The position numbers and the translations under genes were made by a program. Of a stretch of 8,545 bases of DNA, positions 1-5,882 are shown one piece after another. The DNA comes from JACPIL01 sp964362365 (GTDB lineage Archaea > Nanobdellota > Nanobdellia > Woesearchaeales > GW2011-AR9): the NCBI GenBank assembly GCA_964362365.1, contig CAYIEF010000043.1, forward strand, positions 1 to 8,545, given 5' to 3'. Numbering within the stretch: the stretch's first letter is position 1; each line of letters opens with the position of its first letter. The notes under the pieces are model-generated. The model was not told where the DNA came from. It was given only the letters and a program-made list of their open reading frames with translations, and searched no databases.

Positions 1-1953
1 GATCAAAAATTTATGAGTGTTCCATAACACTAAGAGGCTGCGCACTTTGGCTTTGCATTCTTCCCAGGTGAAGTTGATGTCTTCGCCTGCATTAGTCTGG
101 CACATATAATAACGTAAAGTATCCGCACCATGCTTGTCGATCAGTTCATAGGGAGAAATAATGTTGCCTAATGATTTTGACATCTTAACCCCATTAATAT
201 CAGTAACAAACCCATGCATATAGACGCTTTTGAAAGAAGGGTTGTTGAAGGCTAAAAAGGAAGCGACCATCAGCAAATTAAACCAGCCGCGGACTTGATC
301 TTTTCCTTCCAAGATGAAATCTGCCGGGAAATATTGTTCAAAGAGCTTTACATCTTGCGGATAGTTCAGGCAGTTCCAGGAAACAGTACCGGCATCGATC
401 CAGACATCCAGTACATCAGGAATCCTGCGGTATACTTTTCCGCTTTTTTTGATAACAACCTTGTCGATTTCCGGAATATGCATATTAGTTACTTTATGTC
501 CAGACAATTTTTCCAATTCCTTGATGCTTCCAACTACGATATAATCTCCATCGTCAGCCTGCCAGATAGGCACCGGGGTACCCCAATAGCGCTGCTTGGT
601 AATAGAATTATCACGCAGATTTTCTAACCATGATTTGAAGGCATGCTGGGCAGTTTGCGGATTCCATTGCACTTTTTCATTGGCAGCGACCATTTTATCT
701 TTCATATCTTCAACTTTGAAGAACCATTGTTTGGTCGTCCTGAAAATGACCGGCTCATGGCTGCGCTCGCCGTGCGGATAATCATGACTGTAGGATTCTT
801 TTGCAACTAAAACGCCAGTTTCATGCAAAGCTTGGATGAATTTTTTATCGTCAGTTTTTGCTTTGTAGTTAGTGAATATACCAAAGTTCTTAAAATGCCC
901 AGATTCATTCACGCAGTTGAAAGGCATTATCCCATTTCTGTACCCTACTTCGTAGTCCTCCGGACCGCAGCCAGGGGCGCAATGCACTAAGCCGGTACCA
1001 GCGCTGTCATCGACATATTCTTTGCTAAGTAGTATGGAAAATAATTTTGGATTTTTTTGCAGTTCGAGAGGAAGATATTTTTGAGTTTGGAGAGGATGAA
1101 GATATTTTTTTCCTTCTAAACCTGATCCTTTGAATTTACGCAACACTTTATGCTGCTGCACTTTGGCCTTGCCTAGGACTGAGCCAAGCAAGGTCTCAGC
1201 CATAATCCACTTCTCACCATTGACCGCGGCTTCAACATAGGTAAGATCAGGATTGATCATGATAGCTAAATTGAGAGGAATGGTCCAAGGAGTGGTAGTC
1301 CAGACAAGGTAAAATCTTTTTGGATCTTCTTTGCTTTGAAATTTGAGGTAGATAGAAGTGTCGGTGATTTTTTGGTATTCTAATTCGTGTTTGGCAACTG
1401 CAGTCTGAGTCGCAGCGTCCCAGTGCATAGTACGCAAACCTTGGTATAATCTCTTTTTGTCATGAGCCTGCTTGATCAGCCACCATTCTGATTCCATGAA
1501 TTCTTTTTTGATAGGTTGGTAAGGATCAGAGAAGTCTAAGGTAGCACCTAGGCGCTGGAAATCTTCATCCATCTTGCGCATCATTTCAATGCAAAATTTT
1601 TCACATTCCTGAGCGAATTTCTTTACACCAAATGTTTCAATATCTTTTTTGTTGCGGAGTTCCAGCTTGGCCATGGTTTTTTGTTCGGTAGGAAGACCAT
1701 GCATATCATACCCCATCCTATCCCAGACATTGAATCTCTGGGCGCGTTTGTAACGCAAAACCATATCTTTGAGCGCCATATTCCAGGCATGCCCTAAATG
1801 GATGTGTCCTGAAGTATAGGGCGGCCCTTGCAAAAAATAGAATTTTTTCCCTTTCTTATTGCGCTTACGTAAAGAATCAAGAACCTTGTTCTTTTTCCAG
1901 AATTCGAGGATCTGCGGTTCTAGTTGTTGAGCGTTGTATTCGGAAAATTTCAT
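1..1953 (-). CDS. ileS: Isoleucyl-tRNA synthetase, archaeal type (3' part outside window)
   Basis: This cytoplasmic enzyme charges tRNA-Ile with isoleucine using ATP. The frame is open from an ATG at 1953 to the left edge (651 codons); the family usually has about 1000-1050 residues, so the anticodon-binding part is missing. Class I signatures are visible: HLGH at residues 52-55, preceded by GPPYTSGHI, and KMSKS at 590-594. The editing domain's threonine-rich WTTTPWT is at 218-224, and a GTGLVHCAPG stretch lies further on. The GYDMHGLPTE segment resembles archaeal rather than typical bacterial IleRS. The start is supported by alignment of the N-terminus (MKFSEYNAQQ, then FW about 16 residues on) and by a TATA box 22-29 nt upstream, implying a leaderless mRNA. 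The gene lies 37 nt after the sigma factor stop but appears to have its own promoter. Valyl- and leucyl-tRNA synthetases are relatives, but the motif set favours IleRS. Confidence 0.95.
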   Translation of the reverse strand, partial: MKFSEYNAQQLEPQILEFWKKNKVLDSLRKRNKKGKKFYFLQGPPYTSGHIHLGHAWNMALKDMVLRYKRAQRFNVWDRMGYDMHGLPTEQKTMAKLELRNKKDIETFGVKKFAQECEKFCIEMMRKMDEDFQRLGATLDFSDPYQPIKKEFMESEWWLIKQAHDKKRLYQGLRTMHWDAATQTAVAKHELEYQKITDTSIYLKFQSKEDPKRFYLVWTTTPWTIPLNLAIMINPDLTYVEAAVNGEKWIMAETLLGSVLGKAKVQQHKVLRKFKGSGLEGKKYLHPLQTQKYLPLELQKNPKLFSILLSKEYVDDSAGTGLVHCAPGCGPEDYEVGYRNGIMPFNCVNESGHFKNFGIFTNYKAKTDDKKFIQALHETGVLVAKESYSHDYPHGERSHEPVIFRTTKQWFFKVEDMKDKMVAANEKVQWNPQTAQHAFKSWLENLRDNSITKQRYWGTPVPIWQADDGDYIVVGSIKELEKLSGHKVTNMHIPEIDKVVIKKSGKVYRRIPDVLDVWIDAGTVSWNCLNYPQDVKLFEQYFPADFILEGKDQVRGWFNLLMVASFLAFNNPSFKSVYMHGFVTDINGVKMSKSLGNIISPYELIDKHGADTLRYYMCQTNAGEDINFTWEECKAKVRSLLVLWNTHKFLI

Positions 1954-1974
1954 GAAGGTAAGGAAGAGGAGAGG

Positions 1975-1982
1975 TATTTAAA
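1975..1982 (-). promoter_or_regulatory. Archaeal TATA box of ileS
   Basis: On the minus strand this reads TTTAAATA, preceded by a purine/A-rich BRE-like stretch (GCAAACTT) and followed by a pyrimidine-rich tract up to the ATG. The box lies 29 to 22 nt before the A of the ileS ATG, so transcription should start at or next to the start codon (leaderless). It fits in the short gap after the sigma gene stop codon, so ileS need not depend on the sigma operon. Confidence 0.7.
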
Positions 1983-1990
1983 AAGTTTGC

Positions 1991-3310
1991 TTAGGAGTTC
2001 ATAAGCTCTCGCAAGAATTTATTCTTCTTCAATTTATTAAGAGCGCCAGCTTCTATTTGCCGGATGCGTTCCCGGCTAAGTTTATATTTAATACCTATCT
2101 CCCCCAAGGTAAGCTCTGCGGTACTGTTGCTTAAACCGAATCTGGCTCGAATGATACCCTGTTCCCGCAGATCTAGTGCAGAAAGAGCTTCTTCCATCCG
2201 TTCCGTAAGAGTTGTATGATATGCTTTTTCTTCCGGATTAGGAGAATTAGTATCTGCAAGCAAGTCTTTACTGGTGAAGTTGTTTTCTTCCCCCAGCACT
2301 GCTTCTAAGGAATAAGTTAAATCAACCTCATAAAAATTGGTTTGAAGCTCTTGGATATCCAGGGCTTTTTCTGCTATCTTTTTAGCAGTAGGAATGTTGG
2401 AGCTACCATTCTTGCATTTTCCTTTCGTTTTTTTCCCTGCTTCTTCCTGCAATAATTGAGCAGCAATCTCTTCTGGACTAAAAGTCTCTTTTTGAAGCTT
2501 GTTTCGGAGTATTTTCTCCATTCTGCTTATTTTATGCATTGTTTCCTGAACATGCACCGGGGCTCTGATAGCACGGCGATTATTAGCCACATAACGCTGA
2601 ATGTTTTGTTTTATCCATTGGCCAGCATAAGTAGAAAATTGATACCCTCTACGATAATCAAACCCGTCAATAGCCCGATATAGCCCTTCATTTCCTTCCT
2701 GGATACAATCTAGCAATTTAATAGGGGGTATGGCAGCAAAGCGTCGAGCGATGGAAATTACCAGCCGCAGATTATGCTTAGCCATAGTATCCCTGGGCTC
2801 TTTCCAGGCAGAAACAAGCTCATCAAGCGTTTCTCGCTGTTCTTGAAGATTCTCTAATGTTCTTTTCTGTCTTTGATACGCGATTTTCCCCTTAACAGTA
2901 GAACCGTATAAGGTCTGCTCCTCTTGTTCATTGTGTTTCTGAATGTATTGTTCGCTGATATACCTATATACTCCTACAAAAGAAACTTTCTCGCGTAACC
3001 TTTCCAAGCCAGCATAGAAGCTTTCCCCTGCTTGGCGCTTTTTGCTTTGCTGGGCAAACAATTCTTCTACGAATTGAGCGGTCTCTTCTTCACTTTGATT
3101 GGTCTTTGGTTCTTGTTTTGAGAAATAATTGATAATAAAAGCTGGATTATAATTGAAAACTTTCCAAAGAATGGTATTCCCTTTTTCTTCGATAGCTTTC
3201 ATCAGAACAGTGGTCTGTTCACCGCTAAGACGATCGTATTGCGCTGCTTCGCGGAAATATATATCAGTAATATCGTTTCCCTGGGGTCTTTTCATGGTTA
3301 TTCCAAACAT
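1991..3310 (-). CDS. RNA polymerase sigma factor, sigma-70 family (bacterial type)
   Basis: A 439-residue sigma-70 protein, which in bacteria directs core RNA polymerase to -10/-35 promoters and melts them. It has region 1.2 (about 13-44, DITDIYFREAAQYDRLSG), an unconserved section (45-165), regions 2.1-2.4 (172-258), 3.0/3.1 (253-290), a Lys/Gly-rich insert (290-325), a 3.2-like DLLADTNSPNPEE (349-361) and region 4 (372-432). Region 2.2 keeps the clamp-binding surface (LLDCIQEGN, 199-207). Region 2.3 is DYRRGYQFSTYA (218-229). Region 3.0 keeps H253 and E256, the equivalents of the extended -10 readers. The region 4.2 recognition helix is SRERIRQIEAGAL (412-424). The autoinhibitory region 1.1 is absent. 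The gene follows the membrane winged-helix gene by 11 nt, with AGGGGT just before the ATG; an ATG at codon 6 (3295) is an alternative. The family call is secure; what it does in an archaeon, whose polymerase uses TBP and TFB, is unknown. Confidence 0.95.
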   Translation of the reverse strand: MFGITMKRPQGNDITDIYFREAAQYDRLSGEQTTVLMKAIEEKGNTILWKVFNYNPAFIINYFSKQEPKTNQSEEETAQFVEELFAQQSKKRQAGESFYAGLERLREKVSFVGVYRYISEQYIQKHNEQEEQTLYGSTVKGKIAYQRQKRTLENLQEQRETLDELVSAWKEPRDTMAKHNLRLVISIARRFAAIPPIKLLDCIQEGNEGLYRAIDGFDYRRGYQFSTYAGQWIKQNIQRYVANNRRAIRAPVHVQETMHKISRMEKILRNKLQKETFSPEEIAAQLLQEEAGKKTKGKCKNGSSNIPTAKKIAEKALDIQELQTNFYEVDLTYSLEAVLGEENNFTSKDLLADTNSPNPEEKAYHTTLTERMEEALSALDLREQGIIRARFGLSNSTAELTLGEIGIKYKLSRERIRQIEAGALNKLKKNKFLRELMNS

Positions 3311-3321
3311 CTAACCCCTAA

Positions 3322-4044
3322 CTAAGACTTAAGAATAAGTACGTTTCCACGCCCTTTTTTAATCTTTTCTATTTTTTCTTTGTGTTCAAGCTCAGTAACA
3401 ATGAGGCTGACTTTTGCTTCGGAAAGGTACATCATTTCTTTGCGCAGTTCTTTTTGGTTGATCCGGCCGTCATGTTTCTTGATGATGTCCAAAGCCTGAT
3501 CAATATATCCTGGCTCTTTGGCCAGCTCTTCTTTATGCTGTTCTGGGGTTTTTTGGCTTTCTGCTTTTATTCTCTTACGGAATTTCCAGAGAGAGCCATA
3601 TTTCTTCCTGGTGTAGATGATTCTAGCTAAAAGAAGCGCAAAAATGATTCCAGCGACAATCTTAGACCATAAAGGAGTGGTCTTTTCTTCCGTATCTATG
3701 ACTAGCTCCTGCTGGGTTTCCTGCCATAATTCATCTTCTTCTGCAAAGTCTGGAAGCAGGAAGAGATCGAGCACATATTCTCCCGTAGCAGAAAGAATTT
3801 CCACCTCTTCAGTTACAATGTACCTATCATTTTTCGCGGTGAGAGTATATTTTCCGACTGGTAAATCAAAGGAATATGTTCCGGTCTTAGCTAGATACTT
3901 CTGCTGGGGAACAGTATTGATCTCTACTAAGACGTCTTTGGCGGTATCGAGATTTTCATCGTAAATGCTGCCTTTGAGCGTAGCTGCTGAAGCTAATGGG
4001 AGTATGAGCAGGAGGAATAGAATTAAAGATAATTTGTGTTTCAT
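3322..4044 (-). CDS. Membrane-anchored winged-helix regulator with external beta-sandwich domain
   Basis: A 240-residue protein not assignable to a named gene. Residues 1-21 form a signal peptide (MKHKL, a leucine-rich core, ASA-A). Residues 22-98 look like a carboxypeptidase-regulatory or Ig-like beta domain (LKGSIYDENL, TGTYSFDLPVGKYTLTAKN). Residues 100-125 are an acidic linker, 127-145 a single membrane helix followed by a basic stop-transfer stretch (TRKKYG, KFRKRIK), and 179-240 a winged helix (IDQALDIIKK, NQKELRKEM, SEAKVSLIVTELE, then a basic wing). The topology puts the beta domain outside and the DNA-binding domain in the cytoplasm. This matches the archaeal membrane-associated transcriptional regulators of the COG2512 type. 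The gene is first in an operon with the sigma factor (11 nt gap), so it may sense an envelope signal and control sigma or act with it; that is inference. A TATA box sits 23-30 nt before the ATG. Confidence 0.8.
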   Translation of the reverse strand: MKHKLSLILFLLLILPLASAATLKGSIYDENLDTAKDVLVEINTVPQQKYLAKTGTYSFDLPVGKYTLTAKNDRYIVTEEVEILSATGEYVLDLFLLPDFAEEDELWQETQQELVIDTEEKTTPLWSKIVAGIIFALLLARIIYTRKKYGSLWKFRKRIKAESQKTPEQHKEELAKEPGYIDQALDIIKKHDGRINQKELRKEMMYLSEAKVSLIVTELEHKEKIEKIKKGRGNVLILKS

Positions 4045-4066
4045 AGTTGTATATACTCTAGAATAA

Positions 4067-4081
4067 TATAAAAAGATATCG
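4067..4081 (-). promoter_or_regulatory. TATA promoter of the winged-helix/sigma operon
   Basis: The minus strand reads CGATATCTTTTTATA here. The TTTTTATA box occupies -30 to -23 relative to the ATG at 4044, predicting a leaderless transcript. The same module, with one base changed in the first 15 and a following TTCTAG, lies at the same distance before the BRO gene. The sigma factor is therefore apparently expressed from an archaeal TBP/TFB promoter. Confidence 0.65.
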
Positions 4082-4094
4082 GGGAAATTACAGA

Positions 4095-4974
4095 TTACAG
4101 TCCAGGGGAATTTTTCTTCTGCTTGTTTTCTAAAGCTACATTTTTAGGAGCATTCAATTCCTGAAGGTTATCTCTTGCATTTTTTAGAGTCACAATGCTT
4201 TCTCCCAATTGTTTTTCTATGTCTTTTCGTGTATTTCCTGCAACAGTTCCGCCCTTTACGGCAATGTGCTTGCTTTCTTGAAAGGTTTGTGGATTTTCTT
4301 TCTTAGAAAATTCAGTAGTGGTAGCTTCTGCAAGTATGTTGAGAACAAGCTCAAGGTTTGTCATATTATCCCGAAGATTTTCTTTCTTTAGATTTTTGAG
4401 ATGTTTATATTCAGATACTGTTTTCCCAGACCAAGCTTTGGTACATTTCATTTGTGAGTATAGCAAAATCAGATTCTTTATCTATGCCTGCTCTATTCCA
4501 TTCATCAGTCAGCTCTTTGCGAACTTCAATCGTCTTTAATCTCTGATTGACCCACTCCTTTGAATATCCCTTTTGCAGATAGGTTTTCATAGCCAGATCA
4601 AATGCTAGTTCAGGATCTTCAGTTTCTTCAATCCGTTGGTTACCTATCCTTGCCAGCCATATCTTGAATGGTTCTGCCTTGGGAGAAGGAATTGACTGAA
4701 TAATTCTTAAAAGAAGCTCGGTATCAGCACAGTCGGTTTCGTATCTCTTACCATCAGAAGAAAGTAATTTCAGTTGTACGATTTTCTCGTACAACTCAAA
4801 ACCCCCCTCTTTTAGCTTAATCTTGAGGTCAGACCAATATCTTCGGGGTATTGAACTATCAGTTAATATTTCAATGACATCAACAATAGAAAAATACCAT
4901 TTTTGTTCTTTTTCTGCCCATTCTACCCTTACTTTCTTGTTTTCAAAGAGTTTTATTGAAGTGTTACTTTCCAT
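4095..4974 (-). pseudogene. BRO/DinD-like phage antirepressor family, frameshifted
   Basis: Two overlapping frames together make one protein of about 292 residues, normal for the DinD-like BRO group found in phages and microbial accessory regions. The first frame (from 4974, 187 aa) carries the Bro-N domain (about 8-110, with KWYFSIVDVIEILTDS, RRYWSDLK and KIWLARIGNQRIEE). It then has the middle region QRLKTIEVRKELTDEWNRAG and stops soon after ILTNEM. The second frame resumes at TKAWSGKTVSEYKHLKNL and continues with KKENLRDNMTNLELVLNILA, AEATTTE and GGTVAGNTRKDIEKQLG, the usual C-terminal half. The join requires skipping one base near 4443. Both halves are well preserved, so the break is recent, a sequencing error or a recoding event. 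Bro-N proteins are associated with DNA binding and prophage regulation; the role here is unknown. A TATA box lies 23-30 nt before the ATG. Confidence 0.85.
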
Positions 4975-4996
4975 ATAGATTAAATATCCTAGAATG

Positions 4997-5011
4997 TATA
5001 AAAATATATCG
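4997..5011 (-). promoter_or_regulatory. TATA promoter of the BRO-family gene
   Basis: The minus strand reads CGATATATTTTTATA, then TTCTAG a few bases later. TTTTTATA is at -30 to -23 from the ATG at 4974, so the mRNA should be leaderless. It is near-identical to the module before the sigma operon. Confidence 0.65.
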
Positions 5012-5026
5012 TGACGACGATACTAC

Positions 5027-5413
5027 TCATTGATTATTTAGATATTGAACTAATTGTTGCATGTCATCAGGTTTACCTTCAAGTTCAGAGTAATACTTTG
5101 AATCCATGCCCTCAAACAAATTATTTAACGTTTGTACAAATTGTTTATACTTTGAAATATCTTGCTCTTGCAATAATTGATAAACTCCTTGAGCATAGGT
5201 TGTTAGTCCTTCAACTACTCTCCTCATCTTTGGATCTCGTAAAACAGTTGTTTCTCTTAAAAAACGCTGCATATCAGCCAATTCAGCATCTAAAGTATCG
5301 TTAATAGTCTGCTGTTTTCTTTCTGATCTTCCTATTAAACCATGTTCAACTAGCCCTTCGTTAAAGGCACGTAAGCCGTCCAGCATTTTTTGATTAAATC
5401 CACAAAGTGGCAT
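5027..5413 (-). CDS. Unrecognised small helical-repeat protein (128 aa), paralogue of upstream gene
   Basis: I do not recognise the family. The 128-residue protein is mostly helical and polar, with no signal peptide or membrane helix, so it is probably cytoplasmic. It starts MPLCGFNQKMLDGLRAF, matching the neighbour's MPPSGFSQEAINGLLIF. A second copy of the unit is visible 56 residues later (KMRRVVEGLTTYAQGVYQLL, about 62-81), so the protein is an internal duplication with the pattern GLxxF/YxxxxxY/HxxL. The ATG lies one base after the upstream stop. Its ribosome site GGAGG (5427-5423), nine bases before the ATG, sits inside the last codons of the upstream gene, so translation of the pair is probably coupled. 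Function unknown; the context is accessory. Confidence 0.75.
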   Translation of the reverse strand: MPLCGFNQKMLDGLRAFNEGLVEHGLIGRSERKQQTINDTLDAELADMQRFLRETTVLRDPKMRRVVEGLTTYAQGVYQLLQEQDISKYKQFVQTLNNLFEGMDSKYYSELEGKPDDMQQLVQYLNNQ

Positions 5414-5414
5414 T

Positions 5415-5765
5415 TTAGTGTTCCTCCAGTTTAAACTCGGCGAGATATCTGCCTATGTTAGATAACTCTGCTTGTACGGCTTCTCCTTCCGTTTTCTTGC
5501 CTTGGTGTATCTCAGCTATCAAATCTCTATAATTTGTTGTGACAAATGTTGCTAGTCCTTCTATTCCTTCCCGAGAAACTGTTCCATTAACCGCTAAAGG
5601 AGCCATTGACTTTACAACGCCTTCCAAGTAACTAATGCTCTTTTCTAAGTGTTTTCTTTCAGAAAGATTTTTACCCCTATATCTATGTAAAGTATTCTCG
5701 TAAGCAGCTCCTACAAATATGAGTAAGCCGTTTATCGCTTCCTGACTAAATCCACTTGGTGGCAT
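5415..5765 (-). CDS. Unrecognised small helical-repeat protein (116 aa)
   Basis: First gene of a two-gene operon of unknown function. The 116 residues hold two copies of one unit: SQEAINGLLIFVGAAYENTL at 7-26 and SREGIEGLATFVTTNYRDLI at 64-83, offset by 57 residues. After each copy comes a charged helix and a YL pair (YLEGVV, YLAEFK). No catalytic motif, signal peptide or membrane segment is seen, so a protein-interaction or small scaffold role is possible but unproven. The start is fixed by a strong AGGAGG ribosome site (5782-5777), eleven bases before the ATG. This differs from the leaderless genes around it and indicates a short 5' leader. The next gene follows after one base. Confidence 0.75.
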   Translation of the reverse strand: MPPSGFSQEAINGLLIFVGAAYENTLHRYRGKNLSERKHLEKSISYLEGVVKSMAPLAVNGTVSREGIEGLATFVTTNYRDLIAEIHQGKKTEGEAVQAELSNIGRYLAEFKLEEH

Positions 5766-5806
5766 TTTTATTGTTTCCTCCTATGATTATTTCTTTCTAG
5801 GTTGTT

Positions 5807-5816
5807 CTTATATCTA
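5807..5816 (-). promoter_or_regulatory. Candidate TATA box of the repeat-protein operon
   Basis: The minus strand reads TAGATATAAG. A start about 25 bases downstream would give a leader of some 20 bases carrying the AGGAGG site. An alternative is the near-palindromic CTAAATATTTATAAG at 5846-5860, which could serve both directions and would give a longer leader. Confidence 0.35.
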
Positions 5817-5851
5817 AAATGTATGGTGCCAATAAATTACAAAAACTAAAT

Positions 5852-5859
5852 ATTTATAA
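5852..5859 (+). promoter_or_regulatory. TATA box of the Lrp-like gene
   Basis: ATTTATAA, preceded by an A-rich BRE-like stretch, lies 31 to 24 nt before the ATG at 5883. This predicts a leaderless mRNA for the regulator. Confidence 0.6.
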
Positions 5860-5870
5860 GTTAAAGTTCA

Positions 5871-5880
5871 TTAACGTTAA
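5871..5880 (+). promoter_or_regulatory. Perfect palindrome at the Lrp-like start, candidate operator
   Basis: TTAACGTTAA is a perfect 10-base palindrome ending two bases before the start codon, on top of the predicted transcription start. A related half-site (GTTAAA) lies at 5860-5865. A dimeric Lrp-type regulator bound here would block its own promoter; autoregulation is common in that family. Binding is inferred, not shown. Confidence 0.35.
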
Positions 5881-5882
5881 AA

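Noticed and set aside
295..781. Two plus-strand open frames (110 and 61 codons)
   Set aside because: They lie antisense inside ileS, have no ribosome site or TATA box, and the minus-strand IleRS motifs explain the sequence.
2456..2683. Plus-strand frame of 75 codons
   Set aside because: Antisense shadow of the sigma factor coding region.
3382..3964. Two plus-strand frames (82 and 115 codons)
   Set aside because: Antisense to the membrane winged-helix gene, whose signal peptide, TM helix and HTH make that strand the coding one.
4095..4466. Separate 123-codon gene starting at 4466
   Set aside because: Its first residues are the out-of-frame reading of the BRO gene, and from TKAWSG onward it is the conserved C-terminal half of that family, so it is one broken gene.
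5011..5304. Plus-strand frame of 97 codons
   Set aside because: Shadow of the 128-residue repeat protein.
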